A stretch of 64,000 nucleotides of DNA from positions 4,299,001 through 4,363,000 of the forward strand of contig NZ_CP157793.1 in NCBI RefSeq assembly GCF_040110915.1. Reading direction: 5' to 3'. This document shows, piece after piece, positions 27,502-37,505 of this stretch (position 1 is the stretch's first letter; each line of letters opens with the position of its first letter). The notes below the pieces were generated by a model. It saw only the letters and a list, made by a program, of their open reading frames with translations, did not search any database and was not told the DNA's origin. The stretch is from Stappia sp. Its GTDB lineage: Bacteria > Pseudomonadota > Alphaproteobacteria > Rhizobiales > Stappiaceae. The position numbers and the translations under genes were made by a program.

Positions 27502-29030
27502 TGGATATTCGGGCAGCGGAAATCTCCGCCATCCTCAAGGACCAGATCAAGAATTTCGGCCAGGAAGCCGAGGTTTCCGAGGTCGGTCAGGTGCTTTCGG
27601 TGGGTGACGGCATCGCCCGCGTCTACGGCCTCGACAAGGTCCAGGCCGGCGAGATGGTCGAGTTCCCGGGCGGCATCCGGGGCATGGCGCTCAACCTCGA
27701 GACCGACAACGTCGGTGTCGTGATCTTCGGCTCCGACCGTGACATCAAGGAAGGCGACACCGTCAAGCGGACCGGCGCCATCGTGGAAGTCCCGGTCGGC
27801 AAGGGCCTGCTCGGCCGCGTCGTCGACCCGCTCGGCAACCCGCTCGACGGCAAGGGCCCGATCGAGGGCGCCGAGATGCGCCGCGTCGACGTCAAGGCGC
27901 CGGGCATCCTGCCGCGCAAGTCGGTGCACGAGCCGATGTCGACCGGCCTCAAGGCGATCGACGCCCTGATCCCGATCGGCCGCGGCCAGCGCGAGCTGGT
28001 CATCGGCGACCGTCAGACCGGCAAGACCGCGATCATCCTCGACACGTTCCTCAACCAGAAGCCGCTGCACGCGTCGAATGACGAGAGCGTCAAGCTCTAC
28101 TGCATCTACGTCGCGGTGGGCCAGAAGCGCTCCACCGTCGCGCAGTTCGTGAAGCAGCTGGAAGAGTCCGGCGCGCTGGAATACTCCATCGTCGTCGCCG
28201 CGACCGCGTCGGACCCGGCGCCGCTGCAGTTCCTGGCGCCGTTCTCCGGCACCGCCATGGGCGAGTATTTCCGCGACAACGGCATGCATGCCGTGATCGG
28301 CTACGACGACCTGTCCAAGCAGGCCGTCGCCTACCGCCAGATGTCGCTGCTGCTTCGTCGTCCGCCGGGGCGTGAGGCCTTCCCGGGCGACGTGTTCTAC
28401 CTGCACTCCCGTCTGCTGGAGCGCTCGGCCAAGCTGAACGAGGACAACGGCTCCGGCTCGCTGACGGCTCTGCCGGTCATCGAAACGCAGGGCAACGACG
28501 TGTCGGCCTTCATTCCGACCAACGTGATCTCGATCACCGACGGCCAGATCTTCCTCGAGACCGACCTGTTCTTCCAGGGCATCCGCCCGGCGGTGAACGT
28601 CGGCCTGTCGGTGTCGCGCGTCGGCTCCTCGGCGCAGATCAAGGCGATGAAGCAGGTCGCCGGCAAGATCAAGGGCGAGCTTGCGCAGTATCGCGAGATG
28701 GCGGCCTTCGCGCAGTTCGGCTCCGATCTCGACGCCACCACGCAGCGCCTGCTGAACCGTGGCTCGCGCCTGACCGAGCTTCTCAAGCAGCCGCAGTTCT
28801 CGCCGCTCAAGACCCAGGAGCAGGTCGCCGTCATCTATGCCGGCGTCAACGGCTACCTCGACAAGCTCCCGCTGGAGAAGGTCAAGGAGTACGAGGAGGG
28901 GCTTCTCCTCAACCTGCGTGGCGAGCATGCCGATCTCCTCGATGCGATCTGGGAGAAGAAGGCTCTGGACGACGAGCTCGAGGGGCGCCTCAAGGCGGCC
29001 GTCGAGGCGTACACCAAGAACTTCGCCTGA
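27501..29030 (+). CDS. atpA: ATP synthase F1 alpha subunit
   Basis: 509 residues, the non-catalytic nucleotide-binding subunit of the F1 hexamer. Walker A GDRQTGKTA, the QKRSTVAQ region and VGSSAQIKAMKQVAG are clear. N-terminus MDIRAAEISAILKDQI is typical for alphaproteobacteria. Starts on the last base of the atpH stop. Confidence 0.98.
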   Translation: MDIRAAEISAILKDQIKNFGQEAEVSEVGQVLSVGDGIARVYGLDKVQAGEMVEFPGGIRGMALNLETDNVGVVIFGSDRDIKEGDTVKRTGAIVEVPVGKGLLGRVVDPLGNPLDGKGPIEGAEMRRVDVKAPGILPRKSVHEPMSTGLKAIDALIPIGRGQRELVIGDRQTGKTAIILDTFLNQKPLHASNDESVKLYCIYVAVGQKRSTVAQFVKQLEESGALEYSIVVAATASDPAPLQFLAPFSGTAMGEYFRDNGMHAVIGYDDLSKQAVAYRQMSLLLRRPPGREAFPGDVFYLHSRLLERSAKLNEDNGSGSLTALPVIETQGNDVSAFIPTNVISITDGQIFLETDLFFQGIRPAVNVGLSVSRVGSSAQIKAMKQVAGKIKGELAQYREMAAFAQFGSDLDATTQRLLNRGSRLTELLKQPQFSPLKTQEQVAVIYAGVNGYLDKLPLEKVKEYEEGLLLNLRGEHADLLDAIWEKKALDDELEGRLKAAVEAYTKNFA

Positions 29031-29064
29031 GGCGGACTGACGGCATCCAGGACAAGGGGCGGCC

Positions 29065-29946
29065 ATGCCGAGCCTGAAGGACTTAAGAAACCGGATCGCC
29101 TCCGTTAAGGCGACGCAGAAGATCACCAAGGCCATGCAGATGGTGGCCGCGGCGAAACTGCGTCGCGCTCAGGAGGCCGCGGAAGCGGCACGGCCCTATG
29201 CGGAGCGCATGGAAGCCGTGCTGGCCAACCTCGCCACCGCCTTCGAGGGGCGGGACGACGCGCCGCGTCTTCTCGCCGGCACCGGCAAGGACGACGTGCA
29301 TCTGCTCGTCGTCGCCACCGCCGAACGCGGGCTGTGCGGCGGCTTCAATTCCTCGATCGCCAAGTTGGCGCGCGAGCGGGCCCGCAGCCTGATCGCCGCC
29401 GGCAAGACGGTGAAGATCGTCTGCGTCGGCAAGAAGGGCTTCGATTCGCTGAAGCGCGACCTCGGTCAGCACATCGTCAAGACGATCGAGTTCCGCGATG
29501 TGAAGCGGATCGGCTTCGAAAACGCCGACGAGGTCGGCGCCCTGGTCCGCGACATGTTCGAGGCCGGCGACTTCGACGTCTGCACGCTGTTCTATGCCCG
29601 GTTCCAGTCGGTCATCAGCCAGGTGCCGACCGCGCAGCAGCTCATCCCGGCGAGCTTCGACGAGGATGCCGCCGCGGGCACGCGCAGCGAGGCCGTTTAC
29701 GAATACGAGCCGGACGAGGCCGAAATCCTCGCCGAGCTCCTGCCGCGCAACATTTCCGTGCAGATCTTCCGCGGTCTGCTGGAAAATGCCGCTTCCGAGC
29801 AGGGGGCGCGCATGAGCGCGATGGACAATGCGACGCGCAACGCCGGTGACATGATCGACAAGCTGACGCTGAGCTACAACCGCCAGCGTCAGGCTCAGAT
29901 CACCAAGGAGCTGATCGAAATCATTTCGGGCGCCGAAGCGCTCTGA
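29065..29946 (+). CDS. atpG: ATP synthase F1 gamma subunit
   Basis: 293 residues, the rotating central shaft. The N-terminal helix MPSLKDLRNRIASVKATQKI and the C-terminal SAMDNATRNAGDMIDKLTL, which run through the alpha/beta ring, are conserved. RGLCGGFNSSIAK is the family signature. 34 bases after atpA. Confidence 0.96.
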   Translation: MPSLKDLRNRIASVKATQKITKAMQMVAAAKLRRAQEAAEAARPYAERMEAVLANLATAFEGRDDAPRLLAGTGKDDVHLLVVATAERGLCGGFNSSIAKLARERARSLIAAGKTVKIVCVGKKGFDSLKRDLGQHIVKTIEFRDVKRIGFENADEVGALVRDMFEAGDFDVCTLFYARFQSVISQVPTAQQLIPASFDEDAAAGTRSEAVYEYEPDEAEILAELLPRNISVQIFRGLLENAASEQGARMSAMDNATRNAGDMIDKLTLSYNRQRQAQITKELIEIISGAEAL

Positions 29947-29971
29947 CCGGATCGAGACGAGGATATCAATT

Positions 29972-31396
<1,425 letters not shown>

Positions 31397-31420
31397 CCCA
31401 TCGAAGGACCGAGGCACGAC

Positions 31421-31828
31421 ATGGCCGAAGCTTTCCAGTTCGAACTCGTCTCGCCCGAGCGGCTTCTTCTGTCGGAAGAGGCGACCCAGGTCGTCGTTCC
31501 GGGCATCGAGGGCGAATTCGGTATCATGGCCGGCCACGCTCCGATGATGTCGACCCTGCGGCCCGGCGTTCTGACCGTGTCGCGGCCGTCGGGCTCGGAC
31601 GAGGCCTATTTCGTGCGCGGCGGTTTCGCCGAGGCCGGCCCCAAGGGGCTGACGGTTCTCGCCGAGCAGGCCGTGCCGATGGCCGACCTCAAGGCGGACG
31701 AGATCGCCCGCCAGATCCGCGAGGCGGAAGAGGATCTCGCCGATGCGAAGGACGAGGCGACCCGCGACAGGGCGGCGTCGCTTCTCCAGCAGCTGCGCGA
31801 CGTCGAGGCGGCGCTGGCCACGCATTGA
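31421..31828 (+). CDS. atpC: ATP synthase F1 epsilon subunit
   Basis: 135 residues: N-terminal beta sandwich (FELVSPERLLLSEEATQVVV, GEFGIMAGHAPMM) and a C-terminal pair of helices (REAEEDLADAKDEA), the mobile part that can inhibit ATP hydrolysis. Last gene of the operon, followed by a terminator. The F0 genes are elsewhere, as is normal in alphaproteobacteria. Confidence 0.95.
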   Translation: MAEAFQFELVSPERLLLSEEATQVVVPGIEGEFGIMAGHAPMMSTLRPGVLTVSRPSGSDEAYFVRGGFAEAGPKGLTVLAEQAVPMADLKADEIARQIREAEEDLADAKDEATRDRAASLLQQLRDVEAALATH

Positions 31829-31870
31829 TCCGCGTCGCGCCTCCCGCGCGGCCCTTGACGATTTCTGCGA

Positions 31871-31898
31871 AACCGCCCGGGTCCTCTCGGGCGGTTTT
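31871..31898 (+). terminator. Rho-independent terminator of the atp operon
   Basis: Stem AACCGCCCG/CGGGCGGTT with a loop of about 8 bases and a following TT-TCATTT tail. It lies 43 bases after the atpC stop and ahead of the alkB-like gene. Confidence 0.85.
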
Positions 31899-31970
31899 CA
31901 TTTGTGCGCAGGGTCCCGAGACCTGCGGAGGGGCTTGCCTTCCGCCCCTGTCTGCAAGCATCGTGCGGAC

Positions 31971-32606
31971 ATGACCCGGCCCGCCGCCTCCCGGCCAAGA
32001 CCCGCGATGCCCGATGGGTTTCGCCTTCTTTCCGGCTATTTCGACCGCGCCGCGCAAGAGGCGCTGCTGACCGACATCCGCGCCGTCGTCGCCGAGGCCC
32101 CGCTGTTCACGCCGGCGATGCCACGCACCGGCAAGGCATTCTCGGTGCGCATGTCGAACTGCGGGCCGCTCGGCTGGGTGGCGGATCGCGCCGGCTACCG
32201 TTATCAGCCGACCCACCCGGTGACGGAGCGTCCCTGGCCGGCGATGCCGGCGCGCGTGCTGAGCGCGTGGCGCGACCTCTGTCCCGGCGCGCCGGAGCCG
32301 GAAGCCTGCCTCATCAATTTCTACGCGTCGGGCGCCCGCATGGGGCTGCATCAGGATCGCGATGAAGCCCGTTTCGATGTGCCGGTGCTGTCGATCTCGC
32401 TGGGAGCGACGGCGGTGTTTCGCCTCGGCGGACCCGCGCGAAAGGCACCAACGCGCAGCTTCCGTCTCGCGTCGGGGGATGTGGTCGTGCTGGGGGGCGA
32501 CGCCCGGCTCGCCTATCACGGCGTGGATCGCACGATCCCCGGGAGTTCCACCCTGGTGAAGGACGACGGGCGGATCAATCTCACCCTGCGCCGGGTCTCG
32601 GAATAG
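31971..32606 (+). CDS. alkB: AlkB-family Fe(II)/2-oxoglutarate dioxygenase (DNA repair)
   Basis: 211 residues. Iron ligands H127 and D129 in MGLHQDRDE and H183 in LAYHGVDR; the 2-oxoglutarate-binding arginines are in RINLTLRRVSE at the C-terminus. AlkB removes 1-methyladenine and 3-methylcytosine lesions by oxidative demethylation. NFYASGARMGLHQDRDE is the classic AlkB block. The start at 31971 gives the standard length; earlier in-frame starts overlap atpC. Confidence 0.93.
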   Translation: MTRPAASRPRPAMPDGFRLLSGYFDRAAQEALLTDIRAVVAEAPLFTPAMPRTGKAFSVRMSNCGPLGWVADRAGYRYQPTHPVTERPWPAMPARVLSAWRDLCPGAPEPEACLINFYASGARMGLHQDRDEARFDVPVLSISLGATAVFRLGGPARKAPTRSFRLASGDVVVLGGDARLAYHGVDRTIPGSSTLVKDDGRINLTLRRVSE

Positions 32607-32625
32607 GAACCGGCCCGAACCGGGA

Positions 32626-34194
32626 TCAGCCCAGAATGGCGATCGCGAGCAGGGCGGCGATCGCCCACAGGGCGTATCGGCCGGAGCGGCTGTGCCGGGC
32701 CTCGGCGCGGCCGATGGCCTCGGCCGTCTCCGCGTCGAAGCGCAGGCCCTTCTCGGCCATCCGCTCGACCTCATGCGACAGCCGCTGCGCCCGGTCGGCG
32801 AGCAGCGGCAGGTCGGCGGCAAGCTTGCCGAGCGCCGAGAGACCGCCGGCCGCGTCCTGCAGCCGGGCGCCGGGGCCGAGATTGCGCTCGATCCAGCCGC
32901 GCACGACCGGTTCGGCGGTGCGCCACATGTCGAGATGCGGATTGAGCGTGCGCGCCACGCCCTCGACCACGACCATGGTCTTCTGCAGCATGATGAGCTG
33001 CGGCTGGGTGCGCATGTTGAAGAGCTCGGTGACCTCGAGAAGCTGCGTCAGCAGCCGGGCCATGGAAATCTCCGACGCGTCCTGCCCGTGGATCGGCTCG
33101 CCGATGGCGCGAATGGCTTGCGCGAAAACGTCGACGTCCTGATCGGCCGGGACGTAGCCCGCCTCGAAATGCACCTCGGCCACGCGGTGATAGTCGCGCG
33201 TGATGAAGCCGAACAGGATCTCGGCGAGGAACCGGCGTTCGGTGCGCCCGAGCCGCCCGGTGATGCCGAAATCGACCGCGACCAGCGTGCCGTCCGGCTC
33301 CAGGAACATGTTGCCCTGGTGCATGTCGGCATGAAAGAAGCCGTCGCGCACCGCGTGGCGCAGGAAGGACTGGATGACGGTCGCCCCGACCGCCGGCAGA
33401 TCGTGGCCGTCGGCCGCAAGTCCCTCGAGATCGTTGAGCTTGCGACCCGAGATCCACTCCATGGTCAGCACGCATTTCGCCGTGCGCGGCCAGTCGACCG
33501 CCGGTACGCGGAACCCCGGATCGTCGGCGGTGTTCTCGCCCATTTCCGACAGGGCCGCGGCCTCGAGGCGGAAATCCATCTCCAGTTCCACGGAGCGCGC
33601 CAGCGTGTCGACCACGGCGAGCGGGCGCAGGCGCCGGGAGGGCGGGTGAAATCGCTCGATCAGCCTGGCGATCAGATAGTAGCTCTTGAGATCGCGGCGA
33701 AACCGCTCGGCGACGCCGGGCCGCAGCACCTTGACCGCGACCTTGCGCAGGGAGCCGTCCTCCTCGCGGATTTCCGCCGGATGCACCTGGGCGATGGAGG
33801 CGGCGGCGACGGGCAGATCGAAGGTGACGAAGATGTCCTCGACCGGGCGTCCCAGCTGCGCCTCGACGACGGCGCGCGCCTCCTCGATCGGGAAGGGCGG
33901 GATCTGGTCCTGCAGCGCGGTGAGATCGGTCGCGATCTCGCGGCCCACCACGTCGGGCCGGGTGGCGAGGAACTGGCCGAGCTTCACATAGGAGGGGCCG
34001 AGCCGGGTCAGCGCGTCCGACAGCCGGGTCCGGGCGGCCTTGTCGCGCGCCGAGCGGCGTTCGAGCAGGCGCACGGCGGCGAGCGCCAGTCGCTGGGCCG
34101 GCGGCAGATCGGGCACATCCACGATCCCGAACACGCCCTCGCGGGCCATGACGAAGCCGGCGCGGGCCAGGCGAAAGAGGGCGGCGACGGGCAT
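32626..34194 (-). CDS. ubiB: Ubiquinone biosynthesis kinase-like protein UbiB
   Basis: 522-residue ABC1/ADCK-type atypical kinase needed for ubiquinone synthesis. The KxGQ motif is in SYVKLGQFLATRPD, the Ala-rich loop in VAAASIAQVHPAEI, and the DFG in VAVDFGITGRLGR. A hydrophobic C-terminal helix (GRYALWAIAALLAIAIL) anchors it to the membrane. Starts 7 bases after the ubiE stop; the two form an operon. Confidence 0.95.
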   Translation of the reverse strand: MPVAALFRLARAGFVMAREGVFGIVDVPDLPPAQRLALAAVRLLERRSARDKAARTRLSDALTRLGPSYVKLGQFLATRPDVVGREIATDLTALQDQIPPFPIEEARAVVEAQLGRPVEDIFVTFDLPVAAASIAQVHPAEIREEDGSLRKVAVKVLRPGVAERFRRDLKSYYLIARLIERFHPPSRRLRPLAVVDTLARSVELEMDFRLEAAALSEMGENTADDPGFRVPAVDWPRTAKCVLTMEWISGRKLNDLEGLAADGHDLPAVGATVIQSFLRHAVRDGFFHADMHQGNMFLEPDGTLVAVDFGITGRLGRTERRFLAEILFGFITRDYHRVAEVHFEAGYVPADQDVDVFAQAIRAIGEPIHGQDASEISMARLLTQLLEVTELFNMRTQPQLIMLQKTMVVVEGVARTLNPHLDMWRTAEPVVRGWIERNLGPGARLQDAAGGLSALGKLAADLPLLADRAQRLSHEVERMAEKGLRFDAETAEAIGRAEARHSRSGRYALWAIAALLAIAILG

Positions 34195-34201
34195 CGGCGT
34201 T

Positions 34202-34999
34202 TCAGACCACCCAGCCCGAGTGCAGGCAGGCGATGCCGCCGGAGAAATTGCGATAGGTGACGCGCGAAAAGCCCGCGTCGCGGATCATCTGCGCGAAGCG
34301 CTCCTGATGCGGGAACTTGCGGATCGATTCTACGAGGTAGCGATAGGGCTCGCCGTCGCCGGTGACGAGACGGCCCATGGTCGGGATCAGGTTGAAGGAA
34401 AAGGCATCGTAGACCCGGTCGAGACCGGCCACGTCGACCTGGGAGAATTCCAGGCACAGGAAGCGGCCGCCGCGCTTCACCACCCGGCGCGCCTCGCGCA
34501 GCGCCCTGGCGATGTCGGGCACGTTGCGGATGCCGAAGGCGATCGTATAGGCGTCGAACTCATTGTCGGCGAAGGGCAAATCCTCTGCGTTGCCTTCCAC
34601 GAAGCGCAGCCGGTCGGACAGGCCGGCCCGGGCGGCGCGCTCGCGGCCGACGGAGAGCATGGAGCCGTTGATGTCGCAGACGATGGCCTGCGTGCCCGCT
34701 CCGCCGCGCTCCAGGATGCGCGTGGCGATGTCGCCGGTGCCCCCGGCCACATCGAGCACCCTGAACGCGCGGCGATCCTTGCGCGGGGGCGCAAGCGCGG
34801 AGACCATCGCGTCCTTCCACAGCCGGTGGAGGCCGCCGGACATCAGGTCGTTCATCAGATCGTAGCGGCTGGCCACCTGGTGAAAGACGTCGTTGACCAG
34901 CGGCTGCTTCTCACCCTGCGCCACCGTCTGAAAGCCGAAGCTCGTGGCCATGTCCGGCCCGTGCGCGCGCGTGTCGTTCCTGTCGGGGCTGGCCGCCAT
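34202..34999 (-). CDS. ubiE: Ubiquinone/menaquinone C-methyltransferase UbiE
   Basis: 265 residues. SAM motif I in VLDVAGGTGDIATRI, the UbiE signature YDLMNDLMSGGLHRLWKD and the later IAFGIRNVPDIARAL and CLEFSQVD. It methylates the quinone ring during ubiquinone synthesis. Start 34999; an internal ATG at residue 17 (MATSFGFQTV) would also fit. Divergent from mutM, the usual arrangement in Rhizobiales. Confidence 0.95.
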   Translation of the reverse strand: MAASPDRNDTRAHGPDMATSFGFQTVAQGEKQPLVNDVFHQVASRYDLMNDLMSGGLHRLWKDAMVSALAPPRKDRRAFRVLDVAGGTGDIATRILERGGAGTQAIVCDINGSMLSVGRERAARAGLSDRLRFVEGNAEDLPFADNEFDAYTIAFGIRNVPDIARALREARRVVKRGGRFLCLEFSQVDVAGLDRVYDAFSFNLIPTMGRLVTGDGEPYRYLVESIRKFPHQERFAQMIRDAGFSRVTYRNFSGGIACLHSGWVV

Positions 35000-35217
35000 G
35001 TTCGTCTCCCGCCGGGATTGCCGGCGCCGGGATGGGCGCCTGTCGAAGGTTTGCCTTAGCGCATTTTCCGCAAGAGGTCACGGGGCCTTGGATGCGGTGT
35101 GCACGCCTGCGGCAATCGGCGCGGCGGCGGTTCGCGGGGATTGACCGCGCCCGGGTGTGTTGTATGCAGCAGACGCAGCACCCGGGCGAGGCCGGGTGCG
35201 GGGAAGGAGATGCGCGC

Positions 35218-36111
35218 ATGCCCGAATTGCCCGAGGTCGAGACGGTCCGCCGGGGCCTGCAGCCGGTCCTGGAGGGCGCGCGGATCGCCGAGGTGACCCT
35301 GGCGCGCGCGGATCTGCGCTTTCCCTTCCCGCCCGGCTTTCGCGAGCGGGTGACGGGCCGGCGCGTGGTCTCGCTGGGCCGGCGGGCGAAATACCTGCTG
35401 GCCGATCTCGACGACGGCACCGTGCTCGTGATGCATCTGGGCATGTCCGGCGCGTTCCGCATCGAACAGGCGGCGACGCAGACCGTTCCGGGTGCCTTTC
35501 ATTATGCCCGTTCGGAAGACCGCAAGCACGACCACGTGATCTTTCATCTGGAGCGGGCCGATCAGGCGGGACTGCGCATCGTCTACAACGATCCGCGCCG
35601 CTTCGGCTTCATGACGCTGGTCCCGCGCGCCGAACTGGAAAGCCATCCGTTCTTCGCGGGGTTGGGGCTGGAGCCGGTGGGCAATGCGCTGGACGCAGAG
35701 ACGCTGGCGCATCTGCTGGCCGGCAAGGCGACGCCGCTCAAGGCGGCGCTGCTCGACCAGCGGATCGTCGCCGGCCTTGGCAACATCTATGTCTGCGAGG
35801 CGCTCTTTCGCGCGAGGCTTTCCCCGCAGCGCGCCGCCGGGACGGTGGCCACCAAGGCGGGTCGCGCGGGCGTGCGGGCCGAGCGGCTGGCGGTCGCGAT
35901 CCGCGAGGTGATCGACGCGGCGATCGCCGCCGGCGGCTCGACCCTGCGCGACCACCGCCAGGCGGACGGCCAGCTCGGCTATTTCCAGCACACGTTCCAG
36001 GTCTACGGCCGCGAGGGCGAGCCCTGTCGCACGCCCGGCTGCGGCGGCACCGTGCGGCGGCTGGTCCAGTCCGGGCGCTCCACGTTCCATTGCCCGCGCT
36101 GCCAACGCTAG
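35218..36111 (+). CDS. mutM: Formamidopyrimidine-DNA glycosylase MutM (Fpg)
   Basis: 297 residues. The N-terminal MPELPEVETVRRGL supplies the catalytic Pro and Glu; the helix-two-turn-helix is followed by a C-terminal zinc finger (CRTPGCGGTV...FHCPRCQR). It excises 8-oxoguanine. The start is fixed because the N-terminal proline is the nucleophile; GGGGAAGGAGA precedes it. Confidence 0.97.
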   Translation: MPELPEVETVRRGLQPVLEGARIAEVTLARADLRFPFPPGFRERVTGRRVVSLGRRAKYLLADLDDGTVLVMHLGMSGAFRIEQAATQTVPGAFHYARSEDRKHDHVIFHLERADQAGLRIVYNDPRRFGFMTLVPRAELESHPFFAGLGLEPVGNALDAETLAHLLAGKATPLKAALLDQRIVAGLGNIYVCEALFRARLSPQRAAGTVATKAGRAGVRAERLAVAIREVIDAAIAAGGSTLRDHRQADGQLGYFQHTFQVYGREGEPCRTPGCGGTVRRLVQSGRSTFHCPRCQR

Positions 36112-36233
36112 GCGGGCAGAGCCCGGCATCTTCGCGCCGCGATTGTGCGGTTGCGAGCGCGGCGGGCATCGGCTACCCCTTTGCGGCGTAAGGCGGCGCG
36201 CCTTTCCGGCGCCGCGCACACTTGGGAGGTCCC

Positions 36234-37007
36234 ATGGGATACGAGAATATTCAGGTTGAGAAGCGCGGCCGCGTGGCGCTGGTGACGCTGAACCGTCCGA
36301 AGGCTCTCAATGCGCTGAATTCGGAGCTGATCGGCGAGCTCAACAGCGCGCTGGCGCAATTCCAGAGCGACGACAAGATCGGCTGCGTGGTGCTCACCGG
36401 ATCGGAAAAGGCCTTCGCGGCCGGCGCCGACATCAAGGAAATGAGCTCGCTGTCCTATGTCGAGGCCTATACCAAGGATTTCATCACCTCCTGGGACGAG
36501 GTCTCGCGCTTCCGCAAGCCGATCATCGCCGCGGTGGCGGGCTATGCGCTCGGCGGCGGCTGCGAACTGGCGATGATGTGCGACTTCATCCTGGCCGCCG
36601 ACAACGCCAAGTTCGGCCAGCCCGAAATCCAGCTTGGCGTGATGCCCGGCGCCGGCGGCACCCAGCGCCTGACCCGCTTCGTCGGCAAGTCCAAGGCCAT
36701 GGAAATGTGCCTGACCGGCCGGATGATGGACGCCGCCGAGGCGGAGCGGTCCGGACTGGTGAGCCGCGTCGTGCCGGCGGACGAACTGGTCGACGAGGCC
36801 ATCCGGGTGGCGGAGAAGATCGCCGACTTCTCGCTGCCGATCGCGATGATGACCAAGGAAAGCGTCAACCGCGCCTATGAGACGACGCTCGCCGAGGGCG
36901 TGCGCTTCGAGCGGCGCGTGTTCCACTCCATGTTCGCCACCGAGGACCAGAGCGAGGGCATGTCGGCCTTCGTCGAGAAGCGGGCGCCGCAGTTCAAGAA
37001 CCGGTGA
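36234..37007 (+). CDS. Enoyl-CoA hydratase
   Basis: 257-residue crotonase-family enzyme that hydrates trans-2-enoyl-CoA in beta-oxidation. Oxyanion-hole loop AFAAGADIKEM, second loop YALGGGCELAMMCD with catalytic Glu, and PEIQLGVMPGAGGTQRL with the second catalytic Glu. Ribosome site GGGAGG. It lies between mutM and rpsT, a conserved position in Rhizobiales; a functional link to its neighbours is unknown. Confidence 0.95.
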   Translation: MGYENIQVEKRGRVALVTLNRPKALNALNSELIGELNSALAQFQSDDKIGCVVLTGSEKAFAAGADIKEMSSLSYVEAYTKDFITSWDEVSRFRKPIIAAVAGYALGGGCELAMMCDFILAADNAKFGQPEIQLGVMPGAGGTQRLTRFVGKSKAMEMCLTGRMMDAAEAERSGLVSRVVPADELVDEAIRVAEKIADFSLPIAMMTKESVNRAYETTLAEGVRFERRVFHSMFATEDQSEGMSAFVEKRAPQFKNR

Positions 37008-37044
37008 TGTCTGCGCGACGTTGCGCGTCGGTGCCACTTTCGCA

Positions 37045-37073
37045 TTGACGCGCGCGTTGGCGCCGACTATAAG
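37045..37073 (+). promoter_or_regulatory. Strong sigma-70 promoter of rpsT
   Basis: TTGACG at 37045 and TATAAG at 37068 with a 17-base spacer, 113 bases before the rpsT start. Both boxes are close to consensus. Confidence 0.8.
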
Positions 37074-37185
37074 CGCGGTCGACCGGTGGCGGCCCGTTCC
37101 GCCGCCGCTTTCGTTTGACCGGGGTGGTTTGTAACGCCTCGATCGCGACGAGACCGATTGTTCACGTAACGCATCAGGACACACC

Positions 37186-37452
37186 ATGGCGAACACCCCT
37201 TCGGCCAAGAAGGCGGCACGCAAGATCCAGCGCCGCACGGCCACCAACAAGGCCCGCCGTACCCGGGTGCGCTCGTTCCTGCGCAAGGTCGAGGAGGCGA
37301 TCGCTTCCGGCGACCAGGCGTCGGCCAACGAGGCGCTCAAGGCGGCCCAGCCCGAGCTCATGCGGGCGGTCAGCAAGGGCGTCTTCCATAGCAATATGGC
37401 GGCGCGCAAGATTTCCCGGCTGAACTCGCGGGTCAAGGCGCTCGGCGCCTGA
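37186..37452 (+). CDS. rpsT: 30S ribosomal protein S20
   Basis: 88-residue basic protein of the 30S body. MANTPSAKKAARKIQRRTA and VRSFLRKVEEAI are typical; the C-terminal helix SNMAARKISRLNSRVKAL is complete. Monocistronic: strong promoter upstream and terminator directly downstream. S20 is the standard gene before dnaA in this order. Confidence 0.96.
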   Translation: MANTPSAKKAARKIQRRTATNKARRTRVRSFLRKVEEAIASGDQASANEALKAAQPELMRAVSKGVFHSNMAARKISRLNSRVKALGA

Positions 37453-37473
37453 TCCCACAGCCCATACGAGGTT

Positions 37474-37505
37474 TGGAACCCGGCCTTTTGGTCGGGTTTT
37501 TCTTT
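37474..37505 (+). terminator. Rho-independent terminator of rpsT
   Basis: AACCCG and CGGGTT arms around a GCC-TTTTG-GT centre (37478-37498), then TTTTCTTTT. Located 25 bases after the rpsT stop. Confidence 0.85.
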